The notes beneath the pieces are model-generated. The model was not told the origin of the DNA. It ran no database searches and worked only from the letters and a program-made list of their open reading frames with translations. Source: Aldrovandia affinis (taxonomy: Eukaryota; Chordata; Actinopteri; Notacanthiformes; Halosauridae). Taken from it: a stretch of DNA of 64,000 nucleotides. Shown here piece by piece: positions 24,388-34,802 of the stretch (the first letter of the stretch is position 1; every line of letters starts with the position of its first letter). The stretch is taken from assembly GCA_029706075.1 (NCBI GenBank), contig JAINUG010000194.1:372001-436000 (forward strand). The letters are read 5' to 3'. Position numbers and translations under genes: made by a program.

Positions 24388-26092
24388 GTGAGCACTGACC
24401 ACATACTGGCCACGTCTTTCTCTTCACTCACCCCTCTCCCTCACTTACCCCTCTCTACCTCCTACCTCTCTCACTCACTCACCCCTCTCTACTTCCTACC
24501 CTTCTCACTCACTCGCCCCTCTCTCTCTCACTCACTCGCCCCTCTCTCCCTCACTCACCCCTCTCTACCTCCTACCTCTCTCCCTCACTCACCCCTCTCT
24601 ACCTCCTACCCCTCTCCAGCTTTGAACACACCACCCCAGCCTTTCCCTGATCAAACCTTTCTTTCCTTCAGATGTACCAGTATTGCCTCACGTCCAGAAG
24701 TATCTCAACTCTGTTCGTTACATTGAGGAGCTGCAAAAATTTGTAGAGGATGACAACTACAAGTAAGCAACTAGTTACTTTGAATTTAGATTCAGAAAGG
24801 GTTTCTATGTTTATGAAGCTTTCTGACATTTCTGCCTTCCTGTCAGGCTCTCCTTGAAAATCGAGCCAGGCACCAGTGCTCCTCGCTCCACAGCCTCGAG
24901 GGAGGATCTTGTAGGTAAGGTCAACCTGTGACATTCCCATCATACCTTGCTTTTTAGCATTCAGAGTGAGTCATGAATGTGATCATCACATAGAATACTG
25001 ATGTCCTCGTAATTTACTTCTAAGGGGTTCTAATATCTGTTTGTACACCAGCAGTCAGGTCTAAAGCATCATGAAGGAAGCAGTATAGGCAGTATAAGCA
25101 TATAAGCATCACAAGCATTGTAGAGGTGGATGAGAAAAATGCGTATAAAGCAATGGAATCTGTTGTACAGCGAGACACTGACCTCTTTCCTAAACCAGGC
25201 CCGGATGCGTCCGCTTCCCCCCTCTGCGGTCGAAGGGGCACCGCTGCAGAAGGCGCCCTGTCCAAAGTGCCGCCCACCCCCCCATCGCCCCGCAATCTAA
25301 TTCCCAGTGGACACAGGAAGTCCCACAGCCTGGGCTACAAGTCAGTACATCTCACTATTCAGTCAACGCACATTACGTTTTTCCAACCCATCACATCACT
25401 GATCCAAGTTGGCTTAATATGGAGGATGTGAGATCTTTTTTCTTCTTTTTTTTTGTCATGAAAGTTTTTATAGATTTTTCCAAATATATCATAATTATTT
25501 CCACTCACCTTTTATGACACAATGGCAGTGGCACAGTACAGCATGCGAGGATGTGAGATCTCACTGAAATCCAAGATCTGTACGCGTGGGAGTATGCGTT
25601 TCCCTGGCTTAGGACATTAATCTAACCTCTCAGTCCCTTCTCTCACACACAGCTTCATCCACAAGATGAACACGGCAGAGTTCAAGAGCGCCACCTTCCC
25701 CAACGCAGGCTCCAGGCACCTTCTGGATGACAGTGTGATGGAGAGCCACACGCCCACGCGTGGACAGGCAGAGAGCTCCACGCTGTCCAGCGGCATTTCA
25801 CTGGGTACGGCCGACGAGATACACCGATGATCCCCGGACACGCTCCCATCCATCTTTCCCCATGTGCATCAACCTGAGAGCTGTACACAAACAGAAATGA
25901 CTCAGAACTACAAATGCACTGCCTTACATTAACTGACACATTGCAGGATCGTTTACTTCCTCTTTCTCACCTGCCGTGTTGATGATACAAGTCCAATCTG
26001 TGTGTGCGCAGGGAGCAGCGAGGGCTCCGAGCTCAGTGAGGAAATGTCATGGCCGGCCTTCGAAAGGTGAGTGTGATGAAGCTCCGCACACT

Positions 26093-26161
<69 letters not shown>

Positions 26162-29100
26162 TGGGCGCTGGTCAACACCCATGCACAAGGGCGTAAGTGT
26201 ATGTGCTCTGACGGCATGCCCCAGGCGCATCCCGCCAGGCCGGAGTGAGGGAACGGCTCTGGGTGTAGGGCGGGCCGAAGGTCACCTGAGCGTGTGTCCC
26301 AAACGCCGGCCCCTCACTGCCCCTGCTGAGGCTGACGCACCAGCCCAAGCCCTCATCAGCTTGTGCCCCATTTCCACAGGAACAAGTGGCGCTCATGCAG
26401 CCAGATCAGAAGAAAAGATAGGTCAGCAAGAAGTAGCGGACAGTTTCATTTGCTCCACCACCTCAGACACGCGCAGCCGTTTGCTTTCATGTGTAACCCG
26501 CCGCTTTCCCCGCTTGTCCTGGTTGCCGCTCAGGTCACGGTAAGGCCCAGGACGCTGCCTCTCACCACCACGGCTGACGTACTTGCCATCGCTGCTGCCA
26601 CTAACAAGCGTGTCGGAGAAACCCCAACCTCAACCCCCTCCCCCCCGTAGCTTGACCTGAAACGCATCCTATGCTTATCTGTGGCGTAAACATATCCTGA
26701 AATTCAACAGGAACCGCTTCTATCATTCCCTTGGCCCAGTAACCAGGGTGGCCCGAATTCCTTACCGAGGAGTCCTGAAAGCCAGCAGGTACCGTGCCCA
26801 CCCCCTGGATCCCCACCTCGGGACTGTCACTGTGTAGTGTTGGTAGTGTCTGTTGCCGTGTAATCAGGTGGCGGGCTAATCTGTGACACATGCGTGATTC
26901 TCTGCTGCAGTAGATTCCCTGCTAATAAAGACAGCGGTTCGGCTGGGTTTCCCCTCTTTGTCTCTGTCTTTCTCTCCAGCCGGGCCCCTGGGCTCACTCT
27001 TGACGCAGGCCCGCGCTGCTGCGCTGCTCCTCTGCTCTGAGCTCCCCTGGGGTTTGTCACACTGCTGTGTTTCGGGGCGGTGTTGGTATTGTGCAGCGAA
27101 GCGGTCAGGGCTCAAAACAGTCGGCGTGCACCGAGCCGCAGGGTCTAAAATACTCATGTCAGCGTGTGGGCGGGATGGACTCACACCGTGGTGTTTTTGT
27201 GTCTCACTGGTGAAATGGGTAATTTAGCACACAGGCCTTACGAGAATTACAGCATCGCAGTTTTTCCTTTGTACTATTATTGCTGCTGTTGCTGGCGAAT
27301 TTGTGACGGTTGGTATTTATGTGCTGTTATTTCTGTGCACGGTTTATGAGAAATGTAATCACTTTAAAGCATCATTAGGCCTACATCTACTTGAACGTCT
27401 TTACTCGGAGGACTAGATGTACCGGCACACATCCATGCCCTTTATTCCCCATAAAGACACGCTTCAGTGCCACTTGGCTGAGTGCCTTGTGCGTATATGA
27501 ATGATGTATGTTAGGACAGTTTTTGAGAAGTAGAGGGCAGGCATTATGGGTGTTTGAGAGAGGGTGAGTGAATTTGTAGGTGGGAGGGGATGGCCTGAGT
27601 GAGTCTTCTGGTCGTGGAAATATGAGGACTTGTGTGCGAGTGTCAGTGTGAGTGTGAGAGAGAGAGAGAGCTCATATCTGCTTCCTGAAAAGGCTGGCTC
27701 TACTAACACAGCATTCCCCCAGCTGAACCCTGCACATAGCATGACCAATAAAGCTGCTCTTTTAATTGTTAACAAACTGGGATTCACATTCCTATTCACA
27801 CAAACCTTCAATTTTCAAACTTTCTGTCATCGCATTCGTAAGCCTTTGCCCTGCATGGCCACTGTACATTAAATTAAAGAATGTCAAACATTCCCTCCTG
27901 CTTGGTTTCCACAGTCAGTTCTGATCTGGATCTATTTAGAAGTCAACCGACTGATGATAGGTTTCCATGTTACAATGTCTAGTAGGTGGTCAGGGGCCTT
28001 CTGCCTGTACCATGCCAGATTGATTGGATCCACATTTTGGGTATCTGTGTGCCGAGACATCTCCCGTTGTATGTGCGTGTGTGTTTGTGTATTTGTGGTT
28101 GTGCGTTCACGCGTGGGTGCAAGCGCGTGTTTGTATGTGTTTAAATGTGCGAGTGTGTGCCTGTTTGTGTGTGCGTATATGAGTTTGTAGGTGCGTGCAG
28201 GTTTGTTTGTTTCTGTGTGTACGCCGGTCCTTTGCCTGACCGCTCTGTCCTTTCCAGCTCAGCGGAGTCAGAAGAGCTGGCTGTGCACCTTTATCCTGGA
28301 GCTGTGACGGTCCAGGGAGTACTGCGCCGCAAGACACTGCTGAAGGAGGGAAAGAAACCCACGGTGAGCGCCTGCAGTGCCATTCTTTCTCGCTCTCTCT
28401 CTTACTCACATTCTCTCACTCTCGCTCTCCACGTCCTCCAGTCTCAGCCAGGCCGAGTGCCTGCACGTACGGATGACTGATTGAGGCTGACTGACTCAGC
28501 CGGAGCGTGGCGTCCAAAACGAAAATGTCTAAGAAATTGCAGATCTACCCAATCTTTTGTTGTTAATTGAAAAAGTCTACCATCTCCTATTATCATCTTA
28601 ACTCGTTTTGAAACTTTGTTCTGTTGTAGACTTTGTGTTTTTCTCTTGAGGCAAATGGTCTGGAAACATTTATCTGATTCTTGATGGGAGTCCTCCCTCT
28701 CCCGGGTTGGCTGTAGAGTGGAGGCTGTAGGCATGGGCAGGCCCAGTGGCCGTGGTCCAACTATTAAACCCAGTTCCTGTAGTTTTGCATTTGGATGTAA
28801 ATTATATCTTTCATACTGTCTGGAGCTGATGTGCACTGATCACTGCAGATATTAACCAAACATACACGTTTATTGTACACACATGCAGAGATGTGTGTAC
28901 ACAGACACACAGAGAGCCAGAGTGTGCTGTTTGATGGCTTCACAGGGTACCACTGGCCAACCTGGGAAGGACTTGTTTTTAACTTGGTCTGCATTTGAAA
29001 CATGACTATTGTTATATCTTGGGATGTTGCATGTTTGTGGTTATGGCTTCCTACAAAAACATTAACTTTGTAATGACGTTAGCTTTGGTCACATCAACGT

Positions 29101-32100
29101 AGACATATGCAACATTTATTTAGCGTGGACGGCAGCCAGTAGAACCCAATTTGTGCAGAACAAAAGACAGGATAACGAACGTATCATTAATCAGAACTTT
29201 TATTAACATAATCGCTAAGTAAATGTATCAAAGAACTAATTCTGATTATGGCACTATATAGTTACTAAACACACAGTGACAACTAACACAAAGGAGCGAA
29301 CTCAAAGAGGGCAAAAAGGAGAAAGAAGAGGTAGGTAACAGATAGCGTTATAGCGGATGCCACGTAGGGTATGTGAAACGCTGGTTTACCTAACGGGGTC
29401 CGACAGGTGGGCAGTCCACGGAACCCGGGTCAGCTGGCTGGCAGAGTTGTTCCTGGAGTACTTCCAGCAGTGAACAACGAGCAAATTTCCCATGCAGAGC
29501 TGCGCTGAGACTCGGAGATCAGACGATCAGGCGAGACCGGAATGGAGCGGCAACCGGCAGTCCGTATCCGAATCGATAAAGTCCTGGTACTTATCGATTT
29601 GCGCGCTGTTGCTGGCAGGGTAACCCTCCATTCAGTGACAAGTTTGTCTATATTTTGGTTACCTCATTACTTGCCAAAACTTAAAAGTTGCCGCTACCCC
29701 ACATGGGTCTCGCTCCGTCACTGGCTGGCTCTACGGTATCCCGTGGTGACCACTGCTGATTGGTCATGCCGTTGAGGGGGACGGCAGCCGATGCGGCCGG
29801 CAGAGGTGGCACCATCGCGATGGACCCTTGAGCATTCACCATTGTTTCCCCAGATCAGTTATATGCTCTTTATGGTACCTCCCCTGCCTCATCTCCTAGC
29901 AGGCCTGTAGGGGGGGCCATAATGGTAGCTGACCTCCTGCTGTTCTCCACATTGTCTCTAGACAATCGGGCTCCCCTTTGTCCCTGACCAGGGTCCATGT
30001 GTGCTGCAACCTGCTGCTCCCTCTACAGCTTTGAAGCTACAATGATCATACTGGGGCTATGTTACTATAGGCGCTTTTCCACCGCAGACTACAGTACAGC
30101 ACGGCGCAGTAACCAATCCGTGCTCGTTTTTTCCACCGCCAAGCGACCGTACCGAACCTACCTGTGATGAATTTAGCTACTGCTCTGTTTAGGTACTAGC
30201 AAGTCGAACAGGGACCTAAGGGTGGAGCTAGCAATACTGCAGACCATTGGTTTTGGTCAAGTGCAAACGTCACAGAATCATCACGCCAAATCTCAGACCG
30301 GCTCAGACACTATTTTTGTGTTTTTGCCGTTATTGTCAGGTTTGCGTGTTACGAAAACTGAAATAAACACGTTTTCTTTGAAAGGACAAAGTATAGTATT
30401 GTCATTTTCATTAACGCAATTAGAATATACATTTTCATTCGTCACATAAATAGATTTTTAGAAAGATATAGGAATGGCTTCGATGCTCAAGCTAAACCCA
30501 GGCCTTTGAAACGAAAGGACAGTGTTTGAACAGTCTTGCCTCTCCATAAACCGACGCTGGAATTGAATCTTTTTTTAGCTCATAGCTAGGGCTGCACGAT
30601 ATGGGCAAAATCTCATATTGCGATAATCTTGCGATATATTGTGATTGTGATATACCACGCGATGTAACAAAACACATGGGTGGAAAATTGATCATTGATA
30701 TTATATGTGTTCCAGACATCATAGAATAGGCAATATATGAAGTGAATTAAGGGAACCCAAACAATTCAAATTTTCCCAATATTAGTTTAGCCTACTGAAA
30801 TGTTGAAAAACTGTATTCAACTGTTTCTGTTTAACTTAATCCCATTACTGAATGAACACAGCTGTCCTACTGTTTATTTCACCACAGCACTGTTTATAAA
30901 TCAAATAAGTACAGAAATAAATTAAACCTTAAAAGATTTGTTTGTAAGTGGTGACTGAAAATAAATATGACATAAATGAAAATAAAAAGTCAGTAATCAA
31001 AAAAATATTAAATCTTTGTTCTTCAACAAAGAGCAAACGAGCGCTATGTTTTCCCCTGTGTGATCTCCGGGGGACAACGACATTTGAAAGCAGCGGCTTC
31101 TCAACTTAAAGTTCGTATTAATAAAGTGCACCGTTAAACTTCTATATGGCTCAGTTATCTGCCTGGACCACAGGTCTGTTGTGGTTGCTTTGTTTGTTTC
31201 GCTTGTGAAGCCTGTGCATCCATTTCTGGAAGATCTTTTTGCTTACAGCATATATTAGCATCATGCCTTTTGTGAGGTGGAAGGTGATGGCCTCTGATTT
31301 CGAGAGCTTTTCTCATAAGGCATTGCATTTTCAAACACACCGAGATTGATGCTTGCATGGGCTGGGACTGAGTCTGCGATTTGATTTTGGTAAATGAGTT
31401 CTGGGGAAACAAAGCTAGTGTGCGAGTATGTGTGGGAAACAAATGTAAGACAAAATATGCCCAGCGTCGAGCGTTGCTGTAGATGTCACAAACTTTGGCG
31501 TTGTGATATTGCAAATGTTCATATCAGAATAACGATCAGAATGCGATATATTGTTCACTACTACTCCTAGCTCGTGTCGGACATATTTTTGCAACAAGCT
31601 ACATAAAAGCACAGATGTAAACATAAAGACAAAGATTTTTATACGATTGAAAAAATGTAGACTACAGATGTAGGAAATATGAGATATTAAATGTGATCTT
31701 GGTAAATTGCATTTCATTGGAGGACCAATGGCGAATAATAAATATACCCAAATATGAAAGATTTTATAGTCTAGTGTGAAGTCACTGTATGGCACCTCAT
31801 GCACTCGCTGCTCCTGATATGACTCCCAAACGCCTAGGTGTAGAGGTAAGAAAATTGTAGGTGATGTTATTGGGAAAGTTGTGTTCTGCTTTTGTGAATT
31901 TGAGCTGGAATGTTTACAATGTTAATATTACTGATGTCACTACAGCGGCCGCATTCTTTTTTGTCACTTCAGATAACTCCTCCTATCTAACTCCTATTTT
32001 CATGGTTCTGTTCTGCAATGGAAAAACAACACAGGGACCCGACCCGTAAAGGGCATAGTTATGGGTACGGATGGTTACCGTACCGTGCCGTACCGTTCTG

Positions 32101-34802
32101 TGCGGTGGAAAAACGCCATATGTCACCCTGGGTTGCTTTGTATGGGTTTGGTGAAAAACCTTGCTGATATATTGTTTAAGTCTGAAGTGCAATACTTCCA
32201 CACCTTTTGTACAAGTTAAAAATCAATTTAGTGATGTTACAGAGGCTACAGTAACAGTACTGTTCTGAATAATTGCAGGTAATTCAACTTGTGAAATGGA
32301 TATATCAAAGCATGGGTTTTGATGGTTTTAGTCTCATTTGTCTTTCTAGGTGGCTTCGTGGACAAAGTATTGGGTGGCACTGTGCGGGACTCAGCTCTTC
32401 TACTATCCTGCCAAGTCTATAAAGGCCACCGAAAGAAAGCATGTGAGTCACTCTCGGTCATGCACCACACAAATAACAGAGGATTCAGAATCCTTTTGTT
32501 GAGATAATCAAACAAGACGGGACCACGTGAGGGTTTAATCCAAAGAAACACAAAGATATGTATTGAGTGGTGTTGCAATCACAAGTCAAGGCTGATGCCA
32601 TCTGCACTTGTTGAGTAATGAAGTGTGACATACCTGCAGTCCCTGCTGTCACTCTAATTTGTGATGGCAACAGCACGGATATGTGCATCCCACAGACCGT
32701 ACGCCCAGCCGTATGAGGGTTGAGTGGCACGTTGAGCCCTGCTGCTCCAGTCAACCCCCTCCTCATTTAGTCCTAGCTTCTGATTGGAAGTTTTACGCAG
32801 TCATCAGAGAGTTCAGTTCCACAGTAGCCATACAGTTCCGTGCCGTGTCTCAGACTTACGGCTCAGGGAAAGTGTTCCGAAAGCAGTTGTGTGACTCCAC
32901 TTCCTGTGTTTTTGTGTGTGTCGCGACAGTTCAAATCCACTTCCAGCAAGAGCACTTCGGTGGTGGGTTGGATGGCCATGATGGCTGATGACCCAGAACA
33001 TGTCGACGTCTTCCTGCTGACCGACTCGGAGCACGGTGAGGATCCCACGCAAACGGGCACAGGGAGTGCCGGAGATCCCCACTGGCATCTGTCCTTTCAT
33101 CCTCGGACTCCGTTCAGCTTGAGTGTCTTCAGCTTTTCTAATACCCCATCCTCCTTCCACACACAACAGACACACATGCGTTCGCCCGCACACGCACACA
33201 CATGTCCACGCAAAACATGCACATGCATGGACACACACATACACACACACACACACACACAAACACTGCACTAGGCACATAAACTTGTCTGCTTCCCCAT
33301 GCATTTACACAGACTGTTTGAAAAGGCATGTTGACTGCATACCTGACATTTCTGTCCGTCTCCGCCATCATCTGTTTTGTATCTTGGATCGTTTATGATT
33401 CCTGCTGGACACAGATGAGGATGTAGGTTTACACGGCCTATTTGTGCAGCTCACATGGGCCCAGGGTGATGTCAGTGTAGCTGGGGGTTTGAGCCCAGCT
33501 GTTGAGGGGCAGGGGTAGGCGTTATCTCCCCAGGGGGGCAGGACAGTGTACTTAGGGTTGGAAGAAATTCCTCTAATGAGAGAGAGGGGAGCACATTAAC
33601 TGAAGGATTGCACATGGGCATTGCACAGTGGAAAACTGTGGTAAGGGTTCATTAAATATGCATGGGGTTTATGAACCTTTACTAAGGTTGGAATCTCACA
33701 ATTGAGAAGTTATTTTTGTAGACCTCATGACTTTGATCCAGCTAGCATGCTGTCCATTGTGTTCTGGAAGGTGTGCTGCTAACGGCGACGATAGGACGTG
33801 GCGGTGTAAATACTCGTTTTGCTTTAAGTAGGCCATTAACTCCATGCTGATTGACCACTTTGATCCACATTTTTAACATTATGCCTGTTACCTTAGTTCA
33901 TCTGCCAGCAGCTTTTTCCTGGTGTCGCAATGAAGTCTCCTCGGGATACATACTCAGTAACTTCAAAACGATGGATCAATATTCCTTTCTGAATATCCTT
34001 TATACATTTTCTAGCAGTATTCTAACTGTATGTTAAGTGCAGAAGAAGGCCTATCTGGACGGGGATCTGAAAGGGCATGCGTGTTTGTGGTTTTCAGGCA
34101 ACTCCTACAAGTACCAGGCTGGTAACCGGATAAATGCTATGCTGTGGTTCAAACACTTGAGTGCAGCCTGCCAAAGCAACAGACAGCAGGTAAGCCTCCT
34201 TTGCCGCACACTGCACCCACTCAACCAGAACCACAGGTCAAGAGAATCTGGCAAACCTGTTTTCAGTTGGGTCAAGGCGTGGACGCATTGTTGTCATGCT
34301 TATGGGTTTTTAATCTGCCATAACTCATCCGGCATGCCATGATTAGATGACACACACTCCTGGCCAGGGCTGAACCAGGCTGCTGCTAATTAGACCTCCA
34401 GGGAAAGTCAGGCAGTCATGTGAATTCCAACACCACCGGCCGACAGCCACCTCAGGGAGCTCTCGATTGAGTCCTGCAGGTCAGCAGGTCAATGGCCGAT
34501 CAACCGTTTCAAAGACTCCTCTGACAGGGCAGCGGGTACAGTTTGTCACACTCTGGCCCCCGGAGGGATTGTACAGAGCTTGACCCAGACTGTAGCAGAC
34601 AAATGCGTAAGGCGCCATTCAAGCACATACGGTTTCTTACTCTTGGTTTTCGTTTTAATTCATACATTGATTATGATCATGAGCTGCACAACGTATTTCT
34701 ACGTTTTCCCCATATTATTGTGAATGGCGTGGTAGTTTTGAGTGACTGTGCTTTTCCTTTCTCTCTGGGAAGGTTCCAGCAAATCTGATGTCTTTTGAGT
34801 GA
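24250..34802 (+). CDS. ralgps2: RALGPS2, Ral guanine nucleotide exchange factor, 3' part (12 exons)
   Basis: Twelve exons (24250-24387, 24672-24762, 24847-24914, 25199-25340, 25653-25804, 26012-26066, 26711-26788, 28258-28363, 32350-32442, 32930-33035, 34098-34189, 34773-34802) encode the C-terminal 383 residues in one unbroken frame. The family activates Ral GTPases through a RasGEF (CDC25-like) domain, binds SH3 proteins through PxxP and binds the membrane through a PH domain. Seen here: the end of the RasGEF region ('[10 protein letters not shown]'), a PxxP linker ('[10 protein letters not shown]'), and a PH domain from about fragment residue 257 to 371, ending [15 protein letters not shown]2 fits better than RALGPS1 through '[20 protein letters not shown]' and 'SWPAFERNR'. 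The RasGEF core exons are left of the window. All junctions are GT-AG. Confidence 0.95.
24411..24617. repeat. CT-rich minisatellite in a short ralgps2 intron
   Basis: Repeats built from 'ctcactcacccctctctacc' and 'tcctacctctc' fill most of the 284-base intron between exons a and b. Reading frames across it are repeat artefacts. Confidence 0.85.
24672..24762 (+). CDS. ralgps2: ralgps2 exon b
   Basis: It encodes [20 protein letters not shown] and on to EDDNYK, strongly conserved in the family. The acceptor is TTCCTTCAG and the donor GTAAGC. Confidence 0.95.
24847..24914 (+). CDS. ralgps2: ralgps2 exon c
   Basis: It encodes [20 protein letters not shown], then LV and a split Gly. This Ser-rich start of the linker follows the RasGEF domain. 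Confidence 0.93.
25199..25340 (+). CDS. ralgps2: ralgps2 exon d: PxxP linker
   Basis: It carries the proline-rich motif '[20 protein letters not shown]', which matches the SH3-binding PxxP site known in RALGPS proteins. It is the most divergent exon of the set. The donor is GTCAGT. Confidence 0.93.
25653..25804 (+). CDS. ralgps2: ralgps2 exon e
   Basis: It encodes [19 protein letters not shown] through the Ser-rich [10 protein letters not shown]. It has many possible phosphorylation sites but no folded domain that I recognise. Confidence 0.93.
26012..26066 (+). CDS. ralgps2: ralgps2 exon f
   Basis: A 55-base exon encodes [19 protein letters not shown]. Its donor (GTGAGT) is followed within 30 bases by a long CA microsatellite. 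Confidence 0.93.
26094..26158. repeat. (CA)n microsatellite, about 32 units
   Basis: An uninterrupted CA run lies 27 bases after the exon f donor of ralgps2. Long intronic CA runs near donors can affect splicing in other genes; here that is only a possibility. Confidence 0.97.
26380..26421 (+). CDS. ralgps2: possible 42-bp cassette exon of ralgps2
   Basis: Between exons f and g there is a good acceptor ('gtgccccatttccacag' ending at 26379) and a usable donor (AG|GTCAGC after 26421). The 42 bases keep the 2-2 phase of the neighbouring junctions and would add 14 residues ([14 protein letters not shown]) without a stop. I do not know this segment from human RALGPS2. It could be a fish-specific alternative exon or chance. 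Confidence 0.3.
   Translation, partial: EQVALMQPDQKKR
26711..26788 (+). CDS. ralgps2: ralgps2 exon g
   Basis: It encodes [20 protein letters not shown] then VLKAS. The [10 protein letters not shown] core matches the family, while the C-terminal few residues diverge from human. Confidence 0.93.
28258..28363 (+). CDS. ralgps2: ralgps2 exon h: start of PH domain
   Basis: It encodes [20 protein letters not shown] then [15 protein letters not shown]. The PH domain first strand begins at VQGVLRRK. The Lys/Arg-rich loop here is where PH domains usually touch phosphoinositides. Confidence 0.95.
30070..32117. mobile_element. DNA transposon remnant with 'ggcg(c/t)ttttccaccgca' ends
   Basis: The left end reads ggcgcttttccaccgca and the right end is its complement with one change (tgcggtggaaaaacgcc). 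Both ends continue into 'gtaccg'-rich sequence ('cgtaccgtgccgtacc' on the right). Flanks show a 3-base ATA on both sides. The length is 2048 bases with no intact transposase; superfamily uncertain (a 3-bp duplication would suit PIF/Harbinger). It sits in the ralgps2 intron between exons h and i. Confidence 0.55.
30587..31570. mobile_element. possible hAT-type MITE nested in the 30070 element
   Basis: It begins 'tagggctgcacgatatggg' followed by repeated 'gcgatat' motifs, a pattern I know from fish hAT-like non-autonomous repeats. The right end '...ttcactactactcctag' is a weak inverted match. Flanking 8-mers ctcatagc and ctcgtgtc match at 5 of 8 bases. Confidence 0.4.
32350..32442 (+). CDS. ralgps2: ralgps2 exon i: PH domain
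   Basis: It encodes [20 protein letters not shown] then [11 protein letters not shown], with the typical PH 'W..YWV.L....L.YY' pattern. The exon is exactly 31 codons with phase 0 at both ends. Confidence 0.95.
32930..33035 (+). CDS. ralgps2: ralgps2 exon j: PH domain
   Basis: It encodes [20 protein letters not shown] then [15 protein letters not shown]. This is the middle of the PH domain. The acceptor is TCGCGACAG. Confidence 0.95.
33229..33264. repeat. (CA)n microsatellite
   Basis: A CA run with a few interruptions lies in the intron after exon j of ralgps2. The region before it (33165-33228) is also CA-rich. Confidence 0.9.
34098..34189 (+). CDS. ralgps2: ralgps2 exon k: PH C-terminal helix
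   Basis: It encodes [20 protein letters not shown] then [10 protein letters not shown]. The invariant PH-helix Trp is present in 'AMLWFKHL'. Confidence 0.95.
34773..34802 (+). CDS. ralgps2: ralgps2 last coding exon part
   Basis: Nine codons, VPANLMSFE, then TGA. The short conserved tail is shared by RALGPS1 and RALGPS2. The acceptor is 'tctctgggaag'. Confidence 0.93.
   Translation, partial: VPANLMSFE

Larger units (their letters stand above)
28364..32349. other. ralgps2: large ralgps2 intron with transposon content
   Basis: The first part (28364-29100) shows nothing clear. A GC-rich block at about 29380-29830 stands out from AT-rich intron DNA and has an imperfect palindrome (aatcgataaag at 29571, complement near 29590-29600); its origin is unknown. 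From 30070 a DNA transposon follows. Confidence 0.6.

Noticed and set aside
24385..24726. 113-codon Ser/Pro/Leu-rich plus-strand frame
   Set aside because: It runs through an intron minisatellite and is out of frame with the ralgps2 exons.
26097..26158. Possible Z-DNA element at the CA run
   Set aside because: CA runs of this kind are common; nothing here supports a special role beyond a microsatellite.
26049..26543. 164-codon plus-strand frame across the CA microsatellite
   Set aside because: It is made by the CA run, and lies across the exon f donor and intron of ralgps2.
4465..34802. Assignment as the RALGPS1 / ANGPTL2 pair
   Set aside because: Diagnostic residues in both proteins fit RALGPS2 and ANGPTL1, and the neighbour fam20b belongs to that block.
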